NCBI GenBank assembly: GCA_012034575.1
Contig: JAAUPF010000007.1
Location: 1 to 64,000 of the forward strand
Direction of reading: 5' to 3'
DNA length: 64,000 nt
Origin: Richelia sp. CSU_2_1
GTDB lineage: Bacteria > Cyanobacteriota > Cyanobacteriia > Cyanobacteriales > Microcoleaceae
A program made the translations under genes and the position numbers. How positions within the stretch are numbered: the first letter of the stretch is position 1; each line of letters opens with the position of its first letter. A model generated the notes under the pieces. That model was not told where the DNA came from. It made no database searches and was given only the letters and a program-made list of their open reading frames with translations. Shown piece by piece: positions 8,481-16,389 of this stretch.

Positions 8481-9643
8481 TCCATTCCGCTGTGTCCCAA
8501 CGTACTAATTAATTTAATGCCGCGATTTCTAATATTCTCACCAGCCGCTACGTCCCGATCTTTGATATATCCGCAATGCTCGCAATTATGAACGCGAATA
8601 CTCAGATCTTTTTTCACATTAACACCACAATTGGGACACTCAACAGAAGTCCCCCTAGCGTCAACTTCGGCAAAGAACTTTCCCCTCTTCCAACATATGT
8701 ATTTGACAATGGTTCGGAATTGACCGAAGGCAGCGTCGAGCATCTGTTTCCCAAACATCCCCTTGGCACTTACTCGATAATCCAAATCTTCCATGAAGAT
8801 ACTATCGCCTGCGTCGCAAAGTTTATGTGCTTGGTGAAAGTGAAAGTTTTTTCTTGTGTTGTCAATTTTGTGGTGAAGTCGTGCAACTTTAAGACGTTGT
8901 TTCTCGTAGTTAAAAGACCGCTTCTGTTTTCTATTCAGCCTGCGTTGCAGCAATTTCAACTGGCGAAGCAGTTGTTTGAAAAACTTAGGCGGTTTGACGA
9001 GAATGCCGTCGCTAGTTGCCAAAAATTTTTCCAGCCCGATGTCAACTCCAATTGGATGACCGTGAGGCATCGGAGTGGGAACCTTGACATTGCATTGAAT
9101 ATTGATGGAGGCGTACCATCGATCCGCTTTCCTCAATATCCTGACTTGCTTGAGGGCAAATCCAGCAGGAATTGGTCTGTGCAAGTTGATCCGGATGGCT
9201 CCCAACTTGGGCAATTTCAGATGAAAGTTCGTTACTGGGTTTTCCGGAAATTGGGGAAACAGCAGCGATTTGAACTGCCCAAACTTTTTAAACCTGGGGA
9301 AACCAAACCCCCTAGCTTGAAAATATTCCCAAGCTCGATGGAGTTGCTTAATCGTTTGCTGCAAAACTTGGGAAGGAACTGCGCCCAATCTGGGAAACTC
9401 CTTCTTGGATGAAGGCAATTTATTAAGCTGGTCAATCTCTCCTGGAAATTTCAGGTCTGCTGGCAAAATGTATTCCTTTTCCAAGGAACATCTATCTATG
9501 GCACACTTACGAGAGTTGCACCAGTCTTTAATTTCTCTGAGCCCATAGTTGAAAGCACCGCGACAGATTTCCATCCACTCAATGAGTTGTTGCTCTTGAG
9601 TAGCATCTGGATAGAGTCTGTAGCGATAGTTCATTGTCAGCAT
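8384..9643 (-). CDS. tnpB: TnpB RNA-guided nuclease (IS200/IS605 OrfB)
   Basis: A 419-residue TnpB that looks intact. The split RuvC site is complete: Asp201 in GVDIGLEKF, Glu285 in FMEDLDYR and Asp364 in KDRDVAA. Between the last two lies a four-Cys zinc finger (CPNC at 336-339, CEHC at 354-357). The N-terminus NYRYRLYPDATQEQQL is typical of the family. Two starts are possible, ATG at 9643 and ATG at 9634; the second (MNYRYRLYP) fits the family better because the -10 box at 9650-9655 would leave almost no leader for the first. Family members are RNA-guided DNA nucleases that help retain the element after TnpA excises it. No tnpA is adjacent. Confidence 0.92.
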   Translation of the reverse strand: MLTMNYRYRLYPDATQEQQLIEWMEICRGAFNYGLREIKDWCNSRKCAIDRCSLEKEYILPADLKFPGEIDQLNKLPSSKKEFPRLGAVPSQVLQQTIKQLHRAWEYFQARGFGFPRFKKFGQFKSLLFPQFPENPVTNFHLKLPKLGAIRINLHRPIPAGFALKQVRILRKADRWYASINIQCNVKVPTPMPHGHPIGVDIGLEKFLATSDGILVKPPKFFKQLLRQLKLLQRRLNRKQKRSFNYEKQRLKVARLHHKIDNTRKNFHFHQAHKLCDAGDSIFMEDLDYRVSAKGMFGKQMLDAAFGQFRTIVKYICWKRGKFFAEVDARGTSVECPNCGVNVKKDLSIRVHNCEHCGYIKDRDVAAGENIRNRGIKLISTLGHSGMETACAEGLPGIEATQSRQVSQSRKGATRKLKK

Positions 9644-9649
9644 CGCCTA

Positions 9650-9679
9650 ATTATACAGTATTTACTGCTTAGAATGCAA
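9650..9679 (-). promoter_or_regulatory. promoter of tnpB
   Basis: On the minus strand, TTGCAT (9674-9679) and TATAAT (9650-9655, a perfect consensus -10) are separated by 18 bases. Transcription would begin near 9643, at or just before the first ATG of tnpB, giving a leaderless or very short-leader message. That argues for use of the second ATG at 9634. Confidence 0.65.
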
Positions 9680-9689
9680 GTATTAAATG

Positions 9690-9722
9690 TTAATTCAAGT
9701 GGCATCGAACCACTTGAATTAA
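9690..9722. repeat. perfect hairpin at the left end of the IS element
   Basis: TTAATTCAAGTGG (9690-9702) and CCACTTGAATTAA (9710-9722) are exact reverse complements around a seven-base loop. Subterminal hairpins are the recognition sites of TnpA in IS200/IS605 elements, and this one sits upstream of tnpB where the left end should be. Confidence 0.8.
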
Positions 9723-9808
9723 CTGGGGAGTCCATGTATCCCGCCGCCAAATTGGGTACAATTATGACGGGGTCTTATAGCTCCCCAGACCCCTCGTCAA
9801 GATAAAAA

Positions 9809-10669
9809 ATGACTCAAGACATGAAGCGGGAATTTGCCAGCCGCGACGAATTAATTGCCTACCTGCACGAACAGTTTCCCGAAGCCGCCGCCCGAGACAG
9901 TCACGTGTCACCAACCGCTGGCGGGCGCAAAGCTGCCGAGGAAGCGCTGCAACAAGTAGATCCCGGCAAGTACGCCTCAACTCGCAATTTCCTTAACGGT
10001 GCGGTAACGCGCTTGTCGCCTTATTTGCGCTATGGCGTTTTGAGTTTGGCAGAGGTACGGGATTTTGTAGTTGAAAAAGTGCGGCACCAGGAGGATGCCT
10101 TTAAACTCGTTAACGAGTTGGGATGGCGGGATTATTGGCAGCGGCTGTACGAGGAATTGGGTTCGGGAATTTGGCAAGACCGAGAATCTTACAAAACTGG
10201 TTATACTGCCAAAGATTACAGCGAAACTCTGCCGGAGGATGTTGTTAATGGAACGACTGGTTTAGTTTGTATCGACAGTGTCGTGCGCCAGTTGCAGGAA
10301 ATCGGTTATTTGCACAACCATCAACGGATGTGGATAGCAGCTTATCTCGTACACTGGCGTCGGGTGCGCTGGCAAGTAGGAGCTCGTTGGTTTTTGCAGC
10401 ATTTGTTAGATGGAGATCCGGCAAGCAATAATCTGTCTTGGCAGTGGGTAGCGAGCACTTTCAGTCACAAGCCTTATTTTTTTAATCGTGAAAATTTGGA
10501 GCGTTACAGTAAGGGAATTTACTGCCATGATTGTCCGCTGTACGGGAAATGCGATTTTGAGGGAAGTTACGAACAGTTGGAAGAGCGGTTATTTCCGCAG
10601 GGAGAAAAGGTCGATCGCACTGGCGGTTCAAAGAGTTGGGAACGACCTCAGAAGCGGCGAAAAAAATAA
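9809..10669 (+). CDS. stand-alone photolyase/cryptochrome FAD-binding domain
   Basis: A 286-residue protein matching only the C-terminal helical, FAD-binding half of the photolyase/cryptochrome family. Visible blocks: FLNGAVTRLSPYLRYGVLS (residues about 62-80), ELGWRDYWQRLY (about 104), NHQRMWIAAYLVHWRR (about 170), and LLDGDPASNNLSWQWVAST (about 203), which holds the Asp region near the flavin and the Trp of the electron-transfer chain. The alpha/beta antenna-binding domain is absent, and a protein resembling it is encoded immediately downstream (10844-11257). A Cys cluster CHDCPLYGKC lies in the tail; similarly placed cysteines in some photolyase lineages hold an Fe-S cluster, but three Cys are not proof. 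Likely role: light-driven DNA repair or light sensing, perhaps with its downstream partner. The start ATG at 9809 is reasonable; the TnpB element lies just upstream. Confidence 0.8.
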   Translation: MTQDMKREFASRDELIAYLHEQFPEAAARDSHVSPTAGGRKAAEEALQQVDPGKYASTRNFLNGAVTRLSPYLRYGVLSLAEVRDFVVEKVRHQEDAFKLVNELGWRDYWQRLYEELGSGIWQDRESYKTGYTAKDYSETLPEDVVNGTTGLVCIDSVVRQLQEIGYLHNHQRMWIAAYLVHWRRVRWQVGARWFLQHLLDGDPASNNLSWQWVASTFSHKPYFFNRENLERYSKGIYCHDCPLYGKCDFEGSYEQLEERLFPQGEKVDRTGGSKSWERPQKRRKK

Positions 10670-10679
10670 AATTAGTTGA

Positions 10680-10843
10680 GAGTTATTCGGGAGTTTTGAG
10701 TTGTGAATTTTGAGTTTTGAGTTGAAATAAAGTTGAGAGTTGACTGCTGACTATTAACTGACGATCGATTGACAATTACCAATTCCCTCCGCTACGCTGC
10801 GCCCATTACCAATTACCAATTACCCATTACCCATTATCAATTT
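10680..10843. repeat. TTTTGAG and TTACCAA repeat tract
   Basis: The gap between the two photolyase-domain genes is made of short tandem repeats: TTTTGAGTTTTGAG-type words near 10694-10722 and ATTACCAATTACC words near 10770-10840. The tract reaches to within a few bases of ATG 10844, so that gene has little room for its own ribosome-binding site. Confidence 0.75.
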
Positions 10844-11257
10844 ATGAGCGATCGAATTATTTGGCTGCACGGTGATTGTTTGAGTCCTGAAGGTCCGGCT
10901 TTTCAAGCAGACCCTGAGTCTCCAGCGATTTGGGTTTGGGACGATAAGCTGATAGATGAATGGCAGTTGAGTCTCAAACGAATTGTTTTTATTTACGAAT
11001 GTTTGCTAGAGTTGCCGGTAGTAATTCGGCGCGGCGATGTGGCTGTCGAAGTTGTTGCTTTTGCCAGAGAATCCGGCGCAAATCAAGTGGTGACGGCAGA
11101 AAGTCCCAGCCCTAGATTTCAGGATATTTGTCGGGAAATTAAGCGATCGCACCCTGTTGAAGTATTGCCCGCAGAACCGTTTGTTCGCTACAGCGGCTAC
11201 ATCGATCTCAAGCGCTTTTCCCGCTACTGGCGCGTGGCAGAAAAATATGTTTTTTGA
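10844..11257 (+). CDS. photolyase N-terminal (antenna) domain-like protein
   Basis: A 137-residue protein beginning MSDRIIWLHGDCLSPEGPAF at ATG 10844. It resembles the N-terminal alpha/beta domain of photolyases: IIWLHGDCLSP at the place of the usual strand-1 motif, AIWVWDDKLI, an R/K-rich helix ending ECLLELPVVIRRGD (matching the usual leader to a conserved RG[DN]), and ANQVVTAESPSPRF. It lacks any FAD domain. A longer frame from 10769 only adds translated TTACCAA repeats and is rejected. The FAD-domain protein lies 174 bases upstream on the same strand, so the pair may be co-transcribed and form a two-chain photolyase. The domain order is opposite to that of fused photolyases. Confidence 0.6.
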   Translation: MSDRIIWLHGDCLSPEGPAFQADPESPAIWVWDDKLIDEWQLSLKRIVFIYECLLELPVVIRRGDVAVEVVAFARESGANQVVTAESPSPRFQDICREIKRSHPVEVLPAEPFVRYSGYIDLKRFSRYWRVAEKYVF

Positions 11258-11468
11258 TTAGTAATTTCCTGTTGATAAATATGAAGCCTCAATTACTGTT
11301 GAAAAATATCATCACTTTTCAATAATTTGACAAAGATGGCAAAATATGATAATTGTATCGCCAATTCTACACCAAGCCAGTACCAAATGTCCGATCGCAT
11401 CTCAAATCCGCTCCCCCAACAGGTTAAGATCCTAATCTGACCTTCCTGCATTTATTGCTCAACCTGAT

Positions 11469-12452
11469 ATGGCAGAAACCCTATTGTTCAACGCCCTCCG
11501 CGAAGCCCACGACGAAGAAATGGCCCGCGACAGTTCCGTATTCGTACTCGGCGAGGACGTAGGCCACTACGGCGGTTCCTACAAAGTCACCAAAGACCTC
11601 TACAAGAAATACGGCGACCTCCGCGTCCTCGACACCCCGATCGCCGAAAATAGTTTTACAGGCATGGCAGTGGGCGCAGCAATGACGGGATTGCGCCCGA
11701 TTATCGAAGGCATGAACATGGGCTTTTTGCTGCTGGCGTTCAACCAAATTGCCAACAACGCCGGAATGCTGCGCTACACCTCCGGCGGCAATTTCAAAAT
11801 GCCGATGGTAATTCGCGGCCCCGGCGGCGTCGGCCGCCAACTCGGCGCGGAACATTCCCAGCGGCTTGAAGCATATTTCCAAGCAGTACCGGGCCTGAAA
11901 ATAGTCGCCTGTTCGACTCCTTACAACGCTAAAGGACTGATGAAATCGGCAATTCGCGATGACAACCCCGTACTGTTTTTTGAGCACGTTCTGCTGTACA
12001 ACCTGAAAGAAGATTTGCCGGAAACAGAATATTTGGTGCCGCTAGACAAAGCTGAAATAGTTCGATCGGGCAAAGATGTTACTATTTTGACTTATTCGCG
12101 GATGCGGCATCACGTCATGCAAGCTGTACCGGCATTGGTAAAAGAAGGTTACGATCCAGAAGTAATTGACTTGATTTCTCTCAAACCTTTGGATATGGAA
12201 TCGATCGGCGCTTCGATTCGCAAAACTCACAAAGTCATTATTGTTGAGGAGTGCATGAAAACCGGAGGCATCGCTGCCGAATTAATTGCCTCAATCGGCG
12301 ATCGATTTTTTGACGAACTTGATGCCCCAGTTTTGCGGTTGTCTTCGCAAGATATTCCCACGCCTTACAATGGCAATTTAGAAAGACTGACGATCGTCCA
12401 ACCCGCTCAAATTATCGAAGCAGTCGAAAAAATGGTAGCCCTGCGAGTGTAA
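11469..12452 (+). CDS. pdhB: pyruvate dehydrogenase E1 component, beta subunit
   Basis: A 327-residue E1-beta subunit of the pyruvate dehydrogenase complex, which with E1-alpha decarboxylates pyruvate using thiamine diphosphate and passes the acetyl group to E2 lipoate. Typical blocks: [16 protein letters not shown] (residues 28-43), [18 protein letters not shown] (56-73), [20 protein letters not shown] (about 117-136) and a C-terminal transketolase domain ([16 protein letters not shown], about 230). The length is normal. E1-alpha is not in the window, as usual for cyanobacteria, where the pdh genes are scattered. secD and secF follow on the same strand after a repeat tract, an arrangement familiar from other cyanobacteria. 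Confidence 0.96.
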   Translation: MAETLLFNALREAHDEEMARDSSVFVLGEDVGHYGGSYKVTKDLYKKYGDLRVLDTPIAENSFTGMAVGAAMTGLRPIIEGMNMGFLLLAFNQIANNAGMLRYTSGGNFKMPMVIRGPGGVGRQLGAEHSQRLEAYFQAVPGLKIVACSTPYNAKGLMKSAIRDDNPVLFFEHVLLYNLKEDLPETEYLVPLDKAEIVRSGKDVTILTYSRMRHHVMQAVPALVKEGYDPEVIDLISLKPLDMESIGASIRKTHKVIIVEECMKTGGIAAELIASIGDRFFDELDAPVLRLSSQDIPTPYNGNLERLTIVQPAQIIEAVEKMVALRV

Positions 12453-12689
12453 ATAGTCAGTTGATAGTTGATAGTTGTTCGGGAGTTGGGGCGAAGCGAA
12501 GCGGAGGGGGTGCCCCCGTGCCCGCAAGCGAGTTTTGAGTTTTGAGTTAAGAACTGTCTTGAACTCAAAATTTAAAACTTAAAACTCCTTACCAATTCCC
12601 AATTCCCAATTCCCAATTCCCAATTCCCCATTACCAATGAAAACTGTCAACTGTCAACTGTCAACTGTCAACTATCAACTCCTATAAGT
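12453..12689. repeat. heptamer repeat tract between pdhB and secD
   Basis: Made of AGTTGATAGTTGATAGTTG, TTTTGAG, CCCAATTCCCAATTCCCAATT and AACTGTCAACTGTCAACTGTC tracts. These are heptameric tandem repeats in both orientations. No gene is hidden here. Any shared pdhB-secD transcript would have to cross it. Confidence 0.8.
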
Positions 12690-14087
12690 ATGCAAAAACA
12701 GCGTTCGCTATTAGCCTTAATTTTCGTTTTAATCGTTGCCGCCATTACTGTCATAGTAACAATTCCAACGCGGCTGGGATTAGACTTGCAAGGAGGGTCG
12801 CAACTCACAATTCAAGTAAAAACTACCCCGACAATTACCAAGATAGATCGGGGAATGTTGGACGCAGTGCAGCGGATCGTCGAAAACCGCGTTAATGGTT
12901 TGGGCGTTTCCGAATCCGTCGTCCAAACAGTAGGAGAAGACCAAATTGTCGTGCAGTTGCCGGGAGTAAATGACCCGCAAGAAGCCGAAAGAATTTTGGG
13001 AGGCACTGCTAAGTTAGACTTTAGAGAACAACTGCCCGGAACAGAGACGCAATTAGCAATAGAAAGACAGTTGCAGCAAGAATTGCTAGCAAAGCAAGCT
13101 GAATTGAAAGATAGCAAAAATGAAGCCGCCATTAAAGAAAATCAGGCTGCTTTAAAAAGAAGCGATGAAGCAATCGCCAAACTATACAAAAGCAGCGGAC
13201 TCGGCGGCGAAAATCTCAAAGATGCTCAACCGGATCCATTACAATCTGGAAACAATTGGAATGTCGCCCTCCGTTTCGATACCAAAGGAGGCGAACTTTT
13301 TGCCCAACTGACTAAAAATTTAGCCGGAACCGGACGCACTCTCGGCATTTTTCTAGATGACAGAATGATCAGTTCTCCTGTAGTAGGAGTGGAATTTGCC
13401 CAGACAGGAATTACTGGCGGCAATGCCGTCATTCAAGGCAATTTTAGTACGCAAGAAGCTAACGATTTGGCAGTACAATTGCGCGGCGGTGCTTTGCCGG
13501 TGCCGGTAGAAATTATTGAGAACCGCACTGTCGGCGCTAGCTTGGGTAGAGATAGCATTCAAAGCAGTATCTATGCAGGAATCGGCGGCTTGATTTTAGT
13601 CTTGGTTTTCATGGTTGCTTACTACCGACTCCCCGGCGTAATTGCGGATATTGCTCTGTTAATTTATGCTCTGTTAACTTGGGCTGCTTTCGTGCTTTTG
13701 GGAGTAACTTTAACGCTGCCGGGAATTGCCGGTTTCGTACTCAGCATCGGCATGGCTGTGGATGCTAACGTGTTGATTTTCGAGCGCACGCGGGAAGAAT
13801 TGCGGGCGGGTAAAACGCTGTATCGATCGGTCGAATCTGGTTTTTACCGCGCTTTTTCCAGCATCTTAGACGGCAACGTTACCACAGTTATTGCTTGTGC
13901 TGCACTGTTCTGGTTGGGCGCTGGTTTAGTTAAAGGTTTTGCCGTAACCCTGGCATTAGGCGTGGCAGTAAGTATGTTTACTGCACTTACTTGCAGTCGC
14001 ACTTTACTATTTACAGTATTGAGCTTTCCTGGATTGCGAAAACCCCAGTGGTTTTGTCCCGATTTGTCGAAAACAGCTAATGGGTAA
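12690..14087 (+). CDS. secD: protein translocase subunit SecD
   Basis: A 465-residue inner-membrane protein that works with SecF to pull exported proteins through SecYEG using the proton gradient. TM1 is at residues 7-25, followed by LGLDLQGGSQLTIQV, the hallmark start of the large periplasmic P1 domain. The C-terminal half has five more membrane segments, including the conserved IAGFVLSIGMAVDANVLIFER (broken here as AGFVLSIGMAVDANVLIFE, about 355-373). Length matches other cyanobacterial SecD proteins, which are shorter than the E. coli protein. secF follows 155 bases downstream across a repeat tract. In cyanobacteria the complex may serve both plasma and thylakoid membranes. Confidence 0.95.
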   Translation: MQKQRSLLALIFVLIVAAITVIVTIPTRLGLDLQGGSQLTIQVKTTPTITKIDRGMLDAVQRIVENRVNGLGVSESVVQTVGEDQIVVQLPGVNDPQEAERILGGTAKLDFREQLPGTETQLAIERQLQQELLAKQAELKDSKNEAAIKENQAALKRSDEAIAKLYKSSGLGGENLKDAQPDPLQSGNNWNVALRFDTKGGELFAQLTKNLAGTGRTLGIFLDDRMISSPVVGVEFAQTGITGGNAVIQGNFSTQEANDLAVQLRGGALPVPVEIIENRTVGASLGRDSIQSSIYAGIGGLILVLVFMVAYYRLPGVIADIALLIYALLTWAAFVLLGVTLTLPGIAGFVLSIGMAVDANVLIFERTREELRAGKTLYRSVESGFYRAFSSILDGNVTTVIACAALFWLGAGLVKGFAVTLALGVAVSMFTALTCSRTLLFTVLSFPGLRKPQWFCPDLSKTANG

Positions 14088-14242
14088 TTGGTAAGAAGTT
14101 TTGAGTTTTGAATTTTGAGTTTTGAGTTGAAGAAAGTTTTTAATTCATAACTGGTAACTTAAAACTCAGAACTTCCACTCTTCCCTTTTCCTTCTTTCCC
14201 TCTTCCTTCTTCCTTCTTCCTTCTTCCTTCTTCCTTCAATTT
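14088..14242. repeat. repeat tract between secD and secF
   Basis: TTTTGAG words followed by CTTCCTTCTTCCTTCTTCC, the complement of the GGAAGAA heptamer, reaching to within about six bases of the secF ATG. It is a polypyrimidine stretch on the coding strand, so the secF ribosome-binding site is poor and translation may depend on coupling or on leader structure. Confidence 0.75.
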
Positions 14243-15214
14243 ATGAAATTCAGCGTTATCAAACAGCGATCGCTCTGGTGGAGTATTTCCGCTGCTATCA
14301 TCCTTGCAGGTATCGTGTCGATGGCGATTTCTTGGACTCGTCCCGACATCCGCGCGCCGCTGCGACCGAGTTTGGACTTTATTGGCGGCACCAGGCTGCA
14401 ATTTGAACTCGACTGCACGCAACCGGAAAATTGCAAACCAATAACCAATTTAGATCCTGTACGGGAAGTTTTGAACTCTCAAGGTTTGGGCGGTAGCAGC
14501 GTTCAAGTTATCGGCGAAGAACAGCGCGGTATATTGCTGCGCACGAAAACTTTGGATGTCGAACAGCGGACTAAGTTGCAAGCTGCTTTGAGCGAAAAAC
14601 TAGGTGCTTTTGCTCCTCAATCCACCCAAATAGATACAGTTGGACCTACCCTGGGTCGCCAATTGTTTACTTCGGGATTGATAGCTTTGTTAGTGTCTTT
14701 TGCTGGTATTACTATTTATCTGACGTTCCGGTTTCAGTTGGATTACGCCTTTTTTGCCTTTGTTGCTTTGTTTCACGATGTCTTCATTACTCTCGGCGTT
14801 TTCTCGTTTTTGGGTTTGGTTTTAGGAGTGGAAGTTGACAGTTTATTTGTGGTTGCACTCTTGACAATTATTGGTTTTTCTGTTAACGATACAGTGGTAA
14901 TTTACGATCGCGTGCGAGAAGTGCTCAAACTAAATCCGGGGCTGCCGATCGACCAAATTGTTGATGATGCTGTAGTTCAAACTTTGGGCAGGTCAATTAA
15001 CACGACGCTGACTACGCTACTGACGTTGGTTTCAATCTTTTTGTTTGGCGGAGAAACGCTGAAATACTTCGCTTTAGCTTTGATTGTGGGCTTTATTGCC
15101 GGTGCGTATTCGAGCATTTTCATCGCCAGTACGCTATTAGCTTGGTGGCGCGATCGCGCGGGCAAATCTATCGCCGTCCCTGCAGAAGGTATTCAACCGT
15201 CAGATGACAGTTGA
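14243..15214 (+). CDS. secF: protein translocase subunit SecF
   Basis: A 323-residue partner of SecD. TM1 is at about residues 13-30, followed by the motif [14 protein letters not shown] (SecF signature, about 45-58). The C-terminal five membrane segments include [15 protein letters not shown] and [18 protein letters not shown] (about 212-229), both characteristic of SecF. Length is normal. It follows secD on the same strand and would be in the same operon if the intervening repeats allow read-through. Confidence 0.95.
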   Translation: MKFSVIKQRSLWWSISAAIILAGIVSMAISWTRPDIRAPLRPSLDFIGGTRLQFELDCTQPENCKPITNLDPVREVLNSQGLGGSSVQVIGEEQRGILLRTKTLDVEQRTKLQAALSEKLGAFAPQSTQIDTVGPTLGRQLFTSGLIALLVSFAGITIYLTFRFQLDYAFFAFVALFHDVFITLGVFSFLGLVLGVEVDSLFVVALLTIIGFSVNDTVVIYDRVREVLKLNPGLPIDQIVDDAVVQTLGRSINTTLTTLLTLVSIFLFGGETLKYFALALIVGFIAGAYSSIFIASTLLAWWRDRAGKSIAVPAEGIQPSDDS

Positions 15215-15347
15215 TAGTTGACATTTGACAGTCGATCGTTGACAGTTGACAGTTAACATTTGATAGTTATCGATTGTTTTTATAATCGCCGATTAGTAAT
15301 TAGCGATGACTGTTGACTAATGACTAATGACTAATTACTCATAGCTA

Positions 15348-15728
15348 ATGACTGATGACCCGAATTTTCAAATTGAAGTCCAAAGGCTCCACAAACTAAC
15401 AGTATACGGTCGCTGGTTAACTGTTATATTGCTGTGGGTTACTGTAGGTGCTTTTAGCATTTGGCAATTGCGCGGTGAAATTTATTTATGGCTGGAACAT
15501 TTTACATGGGCAGCAGTGTACTACAGTTTTTATTTTCGCCCCCATTTAGTTTTCGGTCTGACTGTATGTTTGGCAATGACTCTAGCAGTTCTAACTTGGC
15601 AAAGTCGCAATGTGGTGCGGGGACTTCCCATGCGAGAAAAACAGCGTTTGGAACGAACGGTGCGTCGCATTCGCCAACAAGGGCCGAGTCATCCTTTGTG
15701 GAAGTGGGTGTGTAAAAGTTCGCAGTAG
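15348..15728 (+). CDS. conserved cyanobacterial two-TM protein of unknown function
   Basis: A 126-residue protein with two membrane segments (YGRWLTVILLWVTVGAFSIW at about 20-39, and HLVFGLTVCLAMTLAVLTW at about 66-84) and a basic C-terminal tail (RLERTVRRIRQQGPSHPLWKW). It follows secF by 133 bases on the same strand, a position in which small membrane proteins of this kind occur in other cyanobacteria. It may be a membrane-insertion accessory protein, but only by association. The ATG at 15348 gives the whole hydrophobic pattern. Confidence 0.65.
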   Translation: MTDDPNFQIEVQRLHKLTVYGRWLTVILLWVTVGAFSIWQLRGEIYLWLEHFTWAAVYYSFYFRPHLVFGLTVCLAMTLAVLTWQSRNVVRGLPMREKQRLERTVRRIRQQGPSHPLWKWVCKSSQ

Positions 15729-16389
15729 TAGCTGCAGTAGGTTGGCTTTCGCTTCAATCAACCCAACATTTGATAACCCAACATTTGATAATGTTGAAAG
15801 ACGATCTATTCAGTTAGGTTTCGTGCCTCAACCCAACCTAAAATTTGCGATCGCTGTCAGTGGGTAGTTTATACTAAACCCGGGTTTCTTACCCCTTTTA
15901 TCAAAGAGCGAACAAATTTCTCCCCCTCTTTAACCTTAACTCCCTAACGGTCGCCATCAACATCATCCTTCAAGCTTAAGTTGACACCAATGAGTCCAGG
16001 GTAGTGGAGGGATTGTCGCCTCCCTACTTTATTTTTACTTTTGGTTGCAACTCAAAGAGCAGACATTTTGTAATATTTTGTGTTTTTCGATGACAGCATA
16101 AGTGTCTGAATTGCTAGATCCAGTTTTTTATGAAATCCCTAAAAGCCTTACAGTAAGAAGATTTCAAAGCTCATAAATCTTGTTTTTCAGGAACGCAGTT
16201 TAAGTGGCTAACTTAAGTGGCTAACTGTCCTGGACGTTTGAAAATCCTCAAGACAAAGTTGAAATATCAAGTGCAGCGTTGGAGTTCGATCGATTGGGAA
16301 ATTAACCTCATGCTGTTTAACAAACGCGGCATTTCCTATTGTTCTCAACTGCGCGCACAAATTCACGATTGTTTTTGGAGAAATTTCAA
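15729..16389 (+). promoter_or_regulatory. long leader of RTX gene 1 (copy A of a duplicated leader)
   Basis: No gene is supported in these 660 bases; frames with other starts have poor composition. From about 16096 (GCATAAGTG, CTGAA) to 16310 the sequence parallels 17801-18013, upstream of the second RTX gene. Shared words in order include GTCCTGGACGTT, AGACAAAGT, ATATCA, GTGCAGCGTT, CGATCGAT and GGGAAATTAA. A 13-base direct repeat TAAGTGGCTAACT lies at about 16201-16226. The left part (15729-16090) is plain AT-rich sequence. The shared block is a likely common promoter or leader. Confidence 0.5.

Larger units (their letters stand above)
8330..9745 (-). mobile_element. IS200/IS605-family element carrying tnpB only
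   Basis: The element consists of a TnpB gene and two structured ends. The right end (minus-strand 3' side) lies near 8330-8375, where GCGGGGGCTTCC and GACATTCTCCCGCC face each other as a terminal stem and the sequence ends at GGTGAC. The left end lies beyond 9643 and has a perfect 13-bp hairpin at 9690-9722. There are no terminal inverted repeats, as expected for a family moved by a tyrosine HUH transposase. No tnpA is present, so movement would need TnpA in trans. Both outer limits are estimates; the left limit is the less certain. Confidence 0.75.

Noticed and set aside
8576-9412. 278-codon plus-strand frame opposite TnpB
   Set aside because: It lies entirely antisense to a gene with complete TnpB catalytic and zinc-finger motifs.
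10769-10843. Upstream extension of the photolyase N-domain protein
   Set aside because: It translates TTACCAA repeats (MTITNSLRYAAPITNYQLP) and has no family similarity.
11481-11987. 168-codon minus-strand frame opposite pdhB
   Set aside because: It lies antisense to a fully conserved E1-beta gene and is explained by codon bias in that gene.
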